Shown: positions 54,416 through 63,909, counted from the stretch's first letter. The stretch is 64,000 bases of DNA from Bacteroidota bacterium (GCA_013376995.1 JACAAZ010000010.1:142906-206905), one strand, 5' to 3'. A program made the numbers and translations. Notes: generated from the sequence alone by a model not told the origin.

Positions 54416-55423
54416 ATGAAAAAGATCGGTCTTTTTTGGAAAATTATTTTGTTGCTTTTAACAACAACTAGTTGCATAATACTATTTCTGCTTGGGGCAA
54501 GAATATATGAACGAAAGTATGGGAGTTACAGAACCAACGCTTATATAAGTGAAAATTGCAGAGAGATAGAGTACTACAATGGAAATGTAAAATTATTGAA
54601 TGTTTTCACTGGAAAGGTTACTACGCCAAGGATGGATTGGATATCTGAACCAGGAATATGGGATACAACAACTGTATTTTCAATGAAAGGAAGGCGAGGT
54701 TACCTCAACAAATTCAGCGGGGAAATAACTATTCCAGCTCAATATAGCCGGGCCTGGAAATTTTCGGAGGGCTTGGGAGCTGTTGTTATTAATTCCAGGT
54801 TAGGATTTATTAATGGAAAAGGACAAACTGTTATTCCCTTCAAATTCTATTATTTCAATGACGAAGATAAAAGAGCAGATTTTGTCTTTAGAAATGGGTA
54901 TTGCAGTGCCATTGATTCAAATGGAAAATTTGGACTGATCAATAAGAATGGTGCCTGGGTAATTCCCCCCAGGTACGATTATATTAATACTCCAAACCAT
55001 GGATATCGCACTATTAAACTAGGTGATCAATATGGGATGCTTGATAGCACCCTAAATTGGAATTTTCTTATAAATTATGACTTTATTGCAATCCGGGAAG
55101 ATGGATTCAGCCTTTCAAAAGAAGGGAGCCAGCAATTAATTGCCTGGGATAAAAAAACAGTTATTCAAGCTTTTAGTTATGATCAGACAAATTTACTGGA
55201 ATATGATTCCGGCAATGTGGATGAAGACGGAAATGCTATTTATGTTAAGAGTGATTTTATTGCTTACAGGGTCCATACTCATTGGGGAATACTGGATAAA
55301 AACGGGAAAGTCTTGGTGAAGGCCATTTATGATCAGGTTCTGGCACTTTCAAATACTCTTTTCAGCTGCCAAATAGGGGATAATTGGATTACAGTGAATT
55401 CAAAAGGGTCAATTATTCATTGA
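54416..55423 (+). CDS. WG-repeat protein with N-terminal membrane anchor
   Basis: The 335-residue protein has one hydrophobic segment (KIILLLLTTTSCIILFLLGA, about 9-28), probably an anchor or signal. The rest consists of WG repeats: GRRGYLNKFSGEITIPAQYS, RLGFINGKGQTVIPFKF, KFGLINKNGAWVIPPRYDYI, and HWGILDKNGKVLVKAIYDQV. WG (KWG) repeats form beta-structures and probably bind proteins or ligands outside the membrane. The gene follows the RyR genes and closes the accessory block. No enzymatic motif is visible. Confidence 0.85.
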   Translation: MKKIGLFWKIILLLLTTTSCIILFLLGARIYERKYGSYRTNAYISENCREIEYYNGNVKLLNVFTGKVTTPRMDWISEPGIWDTTTVFSMKGRRGYLNKFSGEITIPAQYSRAWKFSEGLGAVVINSRLGFINGKGQTVIPFKFYYFNDEDKRADFVFRNGYCSAIDSNGKFGLINKNGAWVIPPRYDYINTPNHGYRTIKLGDQYGMLDSTLNWNFLINYDFIAIREDGFSLSKEGSQQLIAWDKKTVIQAFSYDQTNLLEYDSGNVDEDGNAIYVKSDFIAYRVHTHWGILDKNGKVLVKAIYDQVLALSNTLFSCQIGDNWITVNSKGSIIH

Positions 55424-56298
55424 GTAACATTTTCGCGTACAGCCTGTAAGGGTTTTCCAGGAAGCACTTCACAGCTGTTTCATTACGCATGTTTTACTTT
55501 TCTTTGAGCGATAAAAGACTAAAAACAGTTCTGATCAGAATAGAATGTGTGCCAATGGTCTCATACTTAGGAGAAAATTCCTTCCAGGCTAATCCCATTC
55601 AATCTTCTATTCTAACAAACATAGTTCGTGCTCAAATTGAGTGAAGTTGGGGCAGAGCTGGATTACCGCTACTATCATAGCTATATATCAACTACTTACA
55701 AGGCTTTTAAAAACGAGGGGATGAATAAGGGAAATGGATTTTCTGCAAGCGCGACCAGCGCTACATTTCAGGTTTTCAAAGATACGTTTTCTTAATGATT
55801 TTTGGTGAAATAAAGGTATGAATTATTTTGAAATATTGTATTATTGTATTTTATATAATTGATATTTAAGTATATACATCGAATACTATTATGCAAATTC
55901 AATATATCTATTATTGTATTGCTTATTGTGGTCTTATTTATTTAATTATATTAATTTATACAAATTATTCAATATCAAATACAATTATTCTTAAATTATA
56001 ATGACTTATTTCTGTTCGAGATTCCATTTCTGAATTATTATTTTTTTTAACGTGCGAATACTTATAGTTAGGTCAAGTTTTTGCATCCTGGTCATAGCGC
56101 CAATTGACCAGAATATTCTTTGTAAGAATTACCGTCCAAAAAGGCAGAAGTTTATCTTGCGATATACCCCTATTTCTCCACTTTGGAATTGCACTAATTC
56201 ACTGAGGGGATCAAAATTGACATTTCATCTTTTGGAAAGGCTAAAAATTATAAATGAAATCGAAAATATCTGTTATCTTGCATAATAATTTTTTTATT
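55424..56298. other. AT-rich intergenic region with a decayed ORF
   Basis: 875 bases without a clear gene. A 55-codon plus-strand frame (GTG at 55628 to stop at 55795; VGAELDYRYYHSYISTTYKA and onward) has normal codon use but no upstream part and no known domain, so it looks like the tail of a lost gene. From 55800 to 56060 the sequence is extremely AT-rich, with recurring ATTATTGTATT and TTATTTAATTAT words. It precedes the low-GC glycan cassette and probably holds its promoter and an insertion border. Confidence 0.45.
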
Positions 56299-57354
56299 AT
56301 GACTATAGCTGTAATTACCGGTTCTGGAGGACTGTTAGGGGTAGAATCTGTTAAGTTTTTTTCAAAGCATTTTGATTTAATAATCGGAATTGATAATGAT
56401 TCTCGGGGATACTTTTTTGGCGCTGCCGGTTCAGTTGCTAAAAATATCGAAATGTTATCCAAGGAGATAAAAAATTACGAACATTATCCCGTTGATATCA
56501 GAGATCGTACTCGAATCAACAACCTCTTTAAAAAGCATAATAATAGCATTAGACTTATAATTAATGCTGCTGCTCAACCTAGTCATGATTGGTCGGGAAG
56601 GCATCCTCATGAAGATTTCGAAATTAATGCCTTAGGGACTGTTAATCTTTTAGAAGAAATGAGAATAAATTGTCCTGAATCGATTTTCATCCAACTCTCA
56701 TCTAGCAAAGTTTATGGCGATTCCATTAACCTTAATGATTATATTGAACATGACACAAGATATGATCTTTCTCCTAACCATAAATTCTACAACGGCTTTA
56801 ATGAAAGTCTTATAATTGATCAATCTTTGCATTCTCCTTATGGTGCTTCAAAATTTGCATCTGATATAATGTCTCAAGAATACGCTCGCTATTATAATCT
56901 GAAAATTGGCATTTTTAGGCCTAACTGTATAACTGGAGGCCCACATTCTGGAGTTGAATTACATGGATTCCTTTCATATTTAGTAAAATGTGATACAAAA
57001 TATAAAATAATTGGCTATAAAGGAAAACAAGTTAGAGATAATATTCATGCTCGAGACTTAGTCAAAGCTTTTTATGAATTCTATAAAAACCCCAGGCCTG
57101 CAGAAGTTTATAACCTGGGTGGAGGAAGAACAAACAGTTGTTCTATACTCGAAGCAATTGAACTCGTTCAGGATGTTGTGGGAAAGAAAGTAGAATACAC
57201 AATTTTAGACAAGCCAAGAGTTGGAGATCATATTTGGTGGATTAGTGATAATAGTAAGTTTATGAAACATTTTCCGAATTGGTCAATTACAATTACTTTG
57301 GATGAAATGATTACGGAAATTTATGAGAATGTTCAAATAACTGATAATGTATAA
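56299..57354 (+). CDS. NAD-dependent epimerase/dehydratase, CDP-paratose 2-epimerase-like
   Basis: The ATG at 56299 starts directly at the Rossmann strand (MTIAVITGSGGLLGVESVKF); an in-frame ATG 15 codons earlier is less likely. The 351-residue extended SDR has GSGGLLG, the active-site SPYGASKFASD (Tyr-x3-Lys), and FRPNCITGGPHSGVELHGF, a stretch close to RfbE/CDP-paratose 2-epimerases. Those enzymes interconvert CDP-paratose and CDP-tyvelose. No other CDP-dideoxyhexose genes are nearby, so the true sugar nucleotide is uncertain. It opens the glycan cassette and overlaps the next gene by 8 bases. Confidence 0.8.
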   Translation: MTIAVITGSGGLLGVESVKFFSKHFDLIIGIDNDSRGYFFGAAGSVAKNIEMLSKEIKNYEHYPVDIRDRTRINNLFKKHNNSIRLIINAAAQPSHDWSGRHPHEDFEINALGTVNLLEEMRINCPESIFIQLSSSKVYGDSINLNDYIEHDTRYDLSPNHKFYNGFNESLIIDQSLHSPYGASKFASDIMSQEYARYYNLKIGIFRPNCITGGPHSGVELHGFLSYLVKCDTKYKIIGYKGKQVRDNIHARDLVKAFYEFYKNPRPAEVYNLGGGRTNSCSILEAIELVQDVVGKKVEYTILDKPRVGDHIWWISDNSKFMKHFPNWSITITLDEMITEIYENVQITDNV

Positions 57355-58336
57355 ATTCATAGGTTCCAAAATAGCTTCAGGATTAATAATTATTGCTGTT
57401 TTATGTCTTTACTCATGTAAGGGCTATCGGAACCAGTGGTATTTTGCAGAAGCTGGCTCACTTCTATGGGTTAATGAGTCACATTCTGATGAATCAATTA
57501 AAAATGCAGTTCGTGAGGTACTTGAGAATTCCTCTATTATAGTAGCACAAGTATCGTGGTCACCCACTGATAGTGTATTTTATCAAAATACAGCCTGGTA
57601 TTATACCTTAGCCAAAAATAATGATAAAGCTTTTATGTTGAACATTGATTGGTTAGATAATGATCGTTCAGGGACTCGAGGTGGATGGAGTTTTGAAAAC
57701 GAGCAGGTTAGACAGAAGTTTAAATACGATATCAAAAAATTAGTTTCAAATTATAGTCCCAACTACCTAACTTTAGGAATCGAGGTCAATTACTATGCTC
57801 TAACAACTCCTAAAGGTTATAAGAAATTTATAGGCACTTTTAATGAATTAAAGGCATCTTTAAGTGAGCAAAATCCAAAATTAAAAATTGGATTATCCTT
57901 TCAATTAGATCTTTTATATGGTGTGCATTCAGGTTGGGAGCCAAATAATTCACTTAATGCATTGAATGCAGTAGTGGAAAATCTAGATTATATTGGAGTT
58001 TCAATGTATCCAGATATGCAGATTTTAAATAAAACCGCATCTTTATACTCGACTAATTTTTTAGACAGTCTTTCATTTATCTATAAAAAACCAATCGGCA
58101 TATCGGAAACAGGGATTAGTACTATTAAATTTAATGACAAACAACGAGCTGATTACATTACGGAGATATATCAGAAATTTCAAGATCTGAATCTTAAATT
58201 TATAATTTGGGGCTCTATTATAGATGACCCAAGGACTAAAAATTGGCATGATAAAATAGGTTTGCTTTATTCAGATGGGACTCCGAAGCCTGAGTTCAAG
58301 ATTTGGAAGACTGAAAATTTAAAGATAACCAAATAA
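57347..58336 (+). CDS. Lipoprotein with glycoside-hydrolase-like TIM barrel
   Basis: The 329-residue protein has a signal ending in a lipobox (IIIAVLCLYSC). The rest follows a clan GH-A-type barrel pattern: TLGIEVNYYALT with Glu 146 as possible acid/base, GVSMYPDM, and PIGISETGISTI with Glu 254 as possible nucleophile, then IIWGSIIDDPR and GLLYSDGTPKPEFKIW. I cannot place it in a numbered GH family. It sits inside a glycan-synthesis operon with an 8-base overlap to the epimerase gene. It may trim or remodel the glycan at the cell surface. Confidence 0.65.
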   Translation: MYKFIGSKIASGLIIIAVLCLYSCKGYRNQWYFAEAGSLLWVNESHSDESIKNAVREVLENSSIIVAQVSWSPTDSVFYQNTAWYYTLAKNNDKAFMLNIDWLDNDRSGTRGGWSFENEQVRQKFKYDIKKLVSNYSPNYLTLGIEVNYYALTTPKGYKKFIGTFNELKASLSEQNPKLKIGLSFQLDLLYGVHSGWEPNNSLNALNAVVENLDYIGVSMYPDMQILNKTASLYSTNFLDSLSFIYKKPIGISETGISTIKFNDKQRADYITEIYQKFQDLNLKFIIWGSIIDDPRTKNWHDKIGLLYSDGTPKPEFKIWKTENLKITK

Positions 58337-58341
58337 TTATT

Positions 58342-59046
58342 ATGGAGCTTTGTCTACTTATACCGGCAAAAAATGAGGCCTCCTCGTTGCCTTCAACTCT
58401 CTCCCATTATTGGGATACTTTAAATTCTAGGATTCCATTCAACTTTTTGATCATCAATGATCATTCCGATGATGATTCATCAGAAGTTTTGCATGAACTC
58501 AGCAATAAATATAGCAATTTATTTTTTGTTGATAATAATTTCGAAGGAGGAGTAGGGAACGCCATCAGATATGGTCTGGAGGTGTGGAAGGGAGATATTG
58601 TAGCTATTTGTATGGCTGATGGATCTGACTCGCCATTTGATATTTTAACATCCTATAATAAAATATGCTCTAGGCAAGTTTCCTGCGTTTTTGGCTCAAG
58701 GTTTATTAAAGGGAGTAAAATAGAGGGATATCCCATTGCGAAACTAATACTCAATAGAATCTTTAACTTTTTGGTTAAAATTATTTCTTCAAATAAATAT
58801 AATGATTTTACTAATATATTTAAAGTATATCAAAGGACTGCAATTGAAGCAATTCAACCTCTTGAATCGACTGGATTTAGTATAGGGCTTGAAATGAGTC
58901 TGAAAGCATTTTCAAAGCAACTAAAAATTGAAATTATCCCTATTTCGTGGAGACAAAGAACGGCGGGAAAATCAAAACTCAATTTAAGAAAGAACACTAG
59001 TTTATATTTAAACACTTTAATAAAATCCATTAGTGCAAAGGAATAG
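58342..59046 (+). CDS. GT2-family glycosyltransferase, DPM1/GtrB-like
   Basis: The 234-residue protein begins LLIPAKNEASSLPSTLSHYW, a standard GT-A opening. FLIINDHSDDDS and CMADGSDSPFDI supply the nucleotide and metal-binding acidic motifs. FGSRFIKGS and YNDFTNIFKVYQRTAIE match polyprenyl-phosphate mannose/glucose synthases (DPM1, GtrB). No C-terminal membrane helices are present. I infer transfer of a sugar from NDP-sugar to undecaprenyl phosphate, giving the lipid-linked donor that GT39-like enzymes downstream need. Confidence 0.85.
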   Translation: MELCLLIPAKNEASSLPSTLSHYWDTLNSRIPFNFLIINDHSDDDSSEVLHELSNKYSNLFFVDNNFEGGVGNAIRYGLEVWKGDIVAICMADGSDSPFDILTSYNKICSRQVSCVFGSRFIKGSKIEGYPIAKLILNRIFNFLVKIISSNKYNDFTNIFKVYQRTAIEAIQPLESTGFSIGLEMSLKAFSKQLKIEIIPISWRQRTAGKSKLNLRKNTSLYLNTLIKSISAKE

Positions 59047-60493
59047 CGAAAAATTGACTTTGTGTCTCTTGTTAGTAGTTTATGCCATTCTTGGTTGTTA
59101 TTACTCGAATAATCAAGGTTTTTGGCATGATGAAATCTATACGTTCACATTTTTAAAAGGAATTAGCGCATATACATTCAAGGGAAGCACACTGTCTTCA
59201 ATGACACAAGCATTTCCAATACAATACTGTAAGGATATTCTACAATCTGACAATTTTTTGAGAAACTTCAATATTCAAATACTACATGAAGGTCATCCGC
59301 CTTTATATTTCATTTTACTCAAAGTATGGGCACTTTGTTTTGGTTATTCCGAATTAGCTTTAAGAAGTTTTTCATTACTATGTGGTTTGTTGTCAATCAT
59401 AATGTTATATGCACTTGTTAAAGATAACTATAAAGGAAAATACTTAGCATGGGCCATTTTACTCCTTGTCATATTCAATCCTTTTTTATTTTATTATTTT
59501 ACTGAAGCAAGAATGTATGCATTTGCATTCCTTTTAGCGACTATTAGCTACAAGTATTGGATAAAATACATGAAGCATAAAAGAATCAAATCTTTTGATT
59601 TATTGTGGTTCATAGTTTTTTCTTCAGCTTTGTTATATACCCATTATTACGGTTTGTTTTTCTTTTTAGTATTAGCATTTTGGGATACACTTAAAAATGG
59701 ATTTACTATTAAATTAATATACTATGCCATACCTATTTTGATTTTCTCGCCTTGGACTTTGGTAATAAAAATACAAACAGAATTGCACCACATTCATTGG
59801 ACAGATGGTTCATACTCTTTATATAATTCCATCATTGGATTTGGGAATGGCCTGATTAGCTTATTCTTTTCACCTATGTCGAATGCAAAAAAATATGAGG
59901 TCATATTTTCAATTGCTATTAGTATACTATTATTCTATTTTCTAGGTAACTCTTGGAAAAAACGGTTCCTATTTTTGTGTATTATTATTCTCTACTTTTT
60001 ACAAATATTTTTGTTTGACAAAATATTAAACCACCATACAATTGTTGTACCACGTTATTACATTTTCATTCTCATACTATTTTATTGGTCACTTGCTAAA
60101 GCTATTCAAACTTGCCCTAAACTGATTGGGATGATTATTGTGTCAAGCTATTGTCTTATAGGAGGTTTTGCAATCTATCAAATAAATTCCTTTACTTTAG
60201 CCCCAAAGCAAATGTATAAACAACTAGCTGGCTATATAGATACAAAACATGATGCAAAGAACACGGTGATAGTTGTAGAACCTGGTGGCCCTGTAATTTG
60301 GGGGCTTTCTTATTATTTAAAAAATAATTTCAGAATCATTTCCGCCCAATATAGCCAATCGATAGATCCTTCAAAAAAGATAATCTATGTTGATGAAGTC
60401 TTAGGCGATAAGTATTCCGAAGGTCACCTTAATAATGTTGAACAAGCTAAACTTAAATTAGTTCCATTTGTTGGAGTCTTTTTATATGAATAA
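59033..60493 (+). CDS. Polytopic GT39/ArnT-like glycosyltransferase (1)
   Basis: The 486-residue protein begins at a GTG that overlaps the preceding gene by 14 bases; no ATG is available near the N-terminus. It has about 10-12 membrane segments. Shortly after the first one is the acidic loop NNQGFWHDEIYTF, the GT-C catalytic-type motif, and later YFTEARMYAFAFL, common in PMT-like enzymes. GT39/GT83 enzymes move a sugar from a polyprenyl-phosphate donor to a protein or glycan on the outer face of the inner membrane. The acceptor is unknown. Confidence 0.8.
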   Translation: MQRNSEKLTLCLLLVVYAILGCYYSNNQGFWHDEIYTFTFLKGISAYTFKGSTLSSMTQAFPIQYCKDILQSDNFLRNFNIQILHEGHPPLYFILLKVWALCFGYSELALRSFSLLCGLLSIIMLYALVKDNYKGKYLAWAILLLVIFNPFLFYYFTEARMYAFAFLLATISYKYWIKYMKHKRIKSFDLLWFIVFSSALLYTHYYGLFFFLVLAFWDTLKNGFTIKLIYYAIPILIFSPWTLVIKIQTELHHIHWTDGSYSLYNSIIGFGNGLISLFFSPMSNAKKYEVIFSIAISILLFYFLGNSWKKRFLFLCIIILYFLQIFLFDKILNHHTIVVPRYYIFILILFYWSLAKAIQTCPKLIGMIIVSSYCLIGGFAIYQINSFTLAPKQMYKQLAGYIDTKHDAKNTVIVVEPGGPVIWGLSYYLKNNFRIISAQYSQSIDPSKKIIYVDEVLGDKYSEGHLNNVEQAKLKLVPFVGVFLYE

Positions 60494-61979
60494 TATAAAA
60501 CCATTCTTTCTATTCTTAGTTATTGGAGTAATAATGAGTATTCTATTTTCTTCTGGCCAAATAGAAAATCCAGATACTCACCTGCGGTTGACCCAAACAA
60601 GAATTTTATTTGAAACATTTAAGTTTGGACTACCAAATGATGTCGGTGAGGTTACTCATGGGAATATAGCTATCAATAATGCAGGTAAAAGGTTTATGGC
60701 ATATAACCCAGGTCAAACTCTTTTTTTTGTACCTATTTATTATTTAGCCAAATTTCTGACAATTAGTGATGGCGAATGTTATTATAAAGCGGCCTTCTTT
60801 GTCTCTTTTATTAATTTCTTTATTCATGCACTATGCGCCTTCATTTTGTTTAAAATAGCTCAAGCTTTGGGCGCAACAACACGAAAGTCCTATTTTCTTT
60901 CTGTTGTCTTTTGTTTCACTTCTTATTCGTTTTCTTTCGCACAATGTACATATGAGCATCATTTTGAAATGCTCTTTATCTTATTAGGGTATTATTTTAT
61001 TATTTCAACTAATAATAACAGCAAAGCAGTATTCGCTGGAATTTCAATTACTCTTGGTTTAATATTTCGAAATACAACCATTCTTGCTATTCCAGGAATT
61101 TTATTTCTTGCTGATAATAATAAACAGCGCATTTATTTTACATTATTTTGTTTACCGGGAATGTTGAGTATCTTGATATATAATTATTATCGTTTTGGCA
61201 ATCCGCTTGAATCAGGTTATACCATTGCATGGCATATTGCACATAGAGAAAGTATAGTTTTCTGGTCATTAGAAAGGATCCCTCGATCTCTATTTGGATT
61301 TATCCTTTCGCCAGCAAAAGGTTTGTTAATCTTTTCACCTACAATAGTGATTAGTTTGTGGGGAATAACAAAGTTTTGGAATAAATACAGGAGATTTACA
61401 CTTTCCATCGTAGCAATTTGTGCCTTTTATTTGTTATTGTATTCCATGAATTTTGCATGGCATGGAAGCATCTGGTCTTTTGGACCAAGGTATATTCTTC
61501 CAATTGTACCTCTATTATACATTCCCATAATTGAGGTAAATATAAAAAAGTGGATTTATTCACTTCTCATTTTATCAGCCTTAGGGCAGATCTTATTAAT
61601 ATCAGTTAATTATAAGAGAGATTTACTCGAACAATATATTAGTTATAATGGGATTGATGAACAACAATATATTTACGGGATTGGGAATATACCTTATTTA
61701 ATTCAATTTAAACAATTAGTGATAATTTTGCCTAAAAATGTATCTGGCAAATTAGAAAATTATTTCCCAAATTCTCCATGGAAAAAAGAAATCCGGATGG
61801 CCTCTAGCCACGATGATTTGAATAATTCTATAGAAAATAATTCTATTAACTTTTGGTGGGTTCGAATTTTTCAATGGAAAACCACAAGAAGTGAAAAGGT
61901 AATAACAATTATTCTACTAATGCTTGCATTTTTAGGAAGTATATTAACTAGTAGATATGCAAAAAAAAATATTCAATAA
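60486..61979 (+). CDS. Polytopic membrane protein, probable GT-C glycosyltransferase (2)
   Basis: The ATG at 60486 overlaps the previous stop by 8 bases and is preferred to the upstream in-frame TTG. The 497-residue protein has about 10-11 hydrophobic segments. The first periplasmic loop (SSGQIENPDTHLRLTQTRIL, then NNAGKRFMAYNPGQTLFFVP) and the later FAWHGSIWSFGPRYILPIVP are typical of bacterial dolichyl-phosphate-mannose-type membrane proteins. The clearest acidic residue of the first loop is in ENPDTH. It probably adds a further sugar in the same pathway. Confidence 0.7.
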   Translation: MNNIKPFFLFLVIGVIMSILFSSGQIENPDTHLRLTQTRILFETFKFGLPNDVGEVTHGNIAINNAGKRFMAYNPGQTLFFVPIYYLAKFLTISDGECYYKAAFFVSFINFFIHALCAFILFKIAQALGATTRKSYFLSVVFCFTSYSFSFAQCTYEHHFEMLFILLGYYFIISTNNNSKAVFAGISITLGLIFRNTTILAIPGILFLADNNKQRIYFTLFCLPGMLSILIYNYYRFGNPLESGYTIAWHIAHRESIVFWSLERIPRSLFGFILSPAKGLLIFSPTIVISLWGITKFWNKYRRFTLSIVAICAFYLLLYSMNFAWHGSIWSFGPRYILPIVPLLYIPIIEVNIKKWIYSLLILSALGQILLISVNYKRDLLEQYISYNGIDEQQYIYGIGNIPYLIQFKQLVIILPKNVSGKLENYFPNSPWKKEIRMASSHDDLNNSIENNSINFWWVRIFQWKTTRSEKVITIILLMLAFLGSILTSRYAKKNIQ

Positions 61980-63312
61980 ATATATCATTTATTCAATAAT
62001 AGTATTAGGGGCAATTTTCAGGTTGGTTCTATTTAGCGTGAGTCCCCCAAATAATACTTATGATGATCACCTGGAAGTAATTAATATATACGCTCAGTCA
62101 TCAAAACTACCATCCCCTTCCCAATGCTGGGAATGCTATCAACCACCTCTTTATTATGTATTAAGTGCTGTGATATTTAGAACAGCTAAGTCTTTTAATG
62201 CCCACATTACTATTATTTGGAAATGTGTTCAACTAATCAATCCCATTCTATCTATACTTGTGTTGCTTTTGTTTTATAAAATCCTTTGTAGATTTAATAT
62301 ATCTGTTAGGAAAACAATCCTTTATATGTCTTTTATTGCTGTTTTACCAGTCGATATACTTACATCTTCTATGATAGGAAATGATTACCTGCTTGTATTC
62401 TCTGCAGTGGCTTCCCTTTTCTATTACTTAAGGTGTCTAGAGTATTTATACAAACGGAAAAAGATACCAGTTGGCAAATTTATCCTTTTGTCCTTATTTG
62501 CTATAACAGGAAGTTTATCAAAGCAACATGGATTAATATTAATAATTTTTCCGACGTTGATTTTATGTGCGCATCTGAAGCATCACAAACGGTTTGCATA
62601 TACAATTCTATTACCCCTATTATCTATTTGTGTTTTAATTTCTGCCTCTAACGAATTATGGAAATATAAAGAAACAGGAAAGATTCTTGTGAGCAATCAA
62701 CACTATTTCGATTATGCTAAAAATCAATTCCCTGGATCCTTAGACCGGGTGGAATTTACTTCTTTTCGCTATGTAGCTTTATTTCAAGACCCGTTTATTT
62801 CTGATAAAACTTCTGCTTCTTTTCCAACAGAAATTTTTGCCAGAACCTTTTTCGATTATGAATGGAGATTTTTAAGTCCTAAGATCCCTATAGCAAATAT
62901 CGTTGGAAGAATCGCTTATATCCTTGGATTCACTTGGTTAATTTATTTCCTTTTCATGATAGTCAATGTGGCCAGCGAAAAAAATAAAATATTCAGTTCA
63001 CTAAGATGGGAACATCTTGCTTTGCTTGTTCCTGTAATAGTTGGTCTTCTATTTGTGATGGTGCCAATTTTGCAAACTATAAGATATCCATATTTCTCAA
63101 GTATGAAAACGACCTTCATGTTACCTGGGCTAATTATATTAATAGTAACGCATGCCATAGCAACAAAAAACATTGAGTTGTCTCCTAAATGCATAGTGCT
63201 ATTAACTACCATTAATATTTTGTATGGGGCAATATTAATAACGACAATCTACAGTTTTACGGAGATTTGTCTAAATCATTTGCATGGGCCATTGTGGCAC
63301 TTTCCTATTTAA
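61957..63312 (+). CDS. Polytopic GT39-like glycosyltransferase (3)
   Basis: The 451-residue protein overlaps the previous gene by 23 bases and has about 10 membrane segments. After the first, NNTYDDHLEVINIYAQ supplies the acidic pair expected of GT-C enzymes, followed by CYQPPLYYVLSAV, the QPP-x-YY motif often seen in this group. It is the last gene of the cassette. The three successive GT-C proteins suggest stepwise assembly of a short side chain on the outer face of the inner membrane. Confidence 0.75.
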   Translation: MQKKIFNKYIIYSIIVLGAIFRLVLFSVSPPNNTYDDHLEVINIYAQSSKLPSPSQCWECYQPPLYYVLSAVIFRTAKSFNAHITIIWKCVQLINPILSILVLLLFYKILCRFNISVRKTILYMSFIAVLPVDILTSSMIGNDYLLVFSAVASLFYYLRCLEYLYKRKKIPVGKFILLSLFAITGSLSKQHGLILIIFPTLILCAHLKHHKRFAYTILLPLLSICVLISASNELWKYKETGKILVSNQHYFDYAKNQFPGSLDRVEFTSFRYVALFQDPFISDKTSASFPTEIFARTFFDYEWRFLSPKIPIANIVGRIAYILGFTWLIYFLFMIVNVASEKNKIFSSLRWEHLALLVPVIVGLLFVMVPILQTIRYPYFSSMKTTFMLPGLIILIVTHAIATKNIELSPKCIVLLTTINILYGAILITTIYSFTEICLNHLHGPLWHFPI

Positions 63313-63495
63313 TTTGATGTCCCTTATTTTCATCATTTGGCATGCATACAAGAATTTTTTATATTTATTTTAGATTTGTTTTTGTATATCATTTGAATGA
63401 TATTCGCTATGCTTGGACGCGGTTTTTCTTCGCAAAGATTAGGAGAACAACGGTTAGAATTGCTGAAAAAGGCTTTTTCATAAGCTTTAGGAGTA

Positions 63496-63903
63496 TTATC
63501 CAATGAATTTAACAATATAATAACCGGCAAAACTAACAATGGAGGTTAATAAGGCTCCCCAGGCAAGGTCAATGAAGACAATGGGTAAGGGGAAGCCTTT
63601 CATGGAAGCGTAATTGGTCAGATCATAGGTAGCATAGGTGATAAATCCGAAAACGGCACCCAGGATAATAGCTCTTTGGGCTGATTGTTTTTCTATTGCA
63701 GGGTTGATGACAAAGATGAAAATACCCGCAATGAAAAGCAGGTAGAAGATGAAGGCCGCTGGCCACTTTACCGTATCACTCAAAAAAGAACCAAGGTATT
63801 TCCTGTAGATATTCTTTGCAATAAAACCAAGCCAGGCCATATCAATAGCCAGGAATAAAAGGGTGGTCAGAATGTAACTGTAAATGATATTTGGAAATGA
63901 CAT
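63496..63903 (-). CDS. DUF2177-family membrane protein
   Basis: The 135-residue protein has four hydrophobic segments. LAIDMAWLGFIAKNIYRKYL and GAVFGFITYATYDLTNYASM, followed by DLAWGALLTSI, are the conserved features of DUF2177. The function is unknown; members often lie near fatty-acid cyclopropanation or short-chain redox genes. The base composition and context return to those of the left half of the window, so it marks the right border of the low-GC region. Confidence 0.88.
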   Translation of the reverse strand: MSFPNIIYSYILTTLLFLAIDMAWLGFIAKNIYRKYLGSFLSDTVKWPAAFIFYLLFIAGIFIFVINPAIEKQSAQRAIILGAVFGFITYATYDLTNYASMKGFPLPIVFIDLAWGALLTSIVSFAGYYIVKFIG

Positions 63904-63909
63904 AGAGGA

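Noticed and set aside
63397..63483. 28-codon plus-strand ORF (LGRGFSSQRLGEQRLELLKK) after the glycan cassette
   Set aside because: Too short and without known relatives that I can name; it could be a gene remnant, but nothing supports expression.
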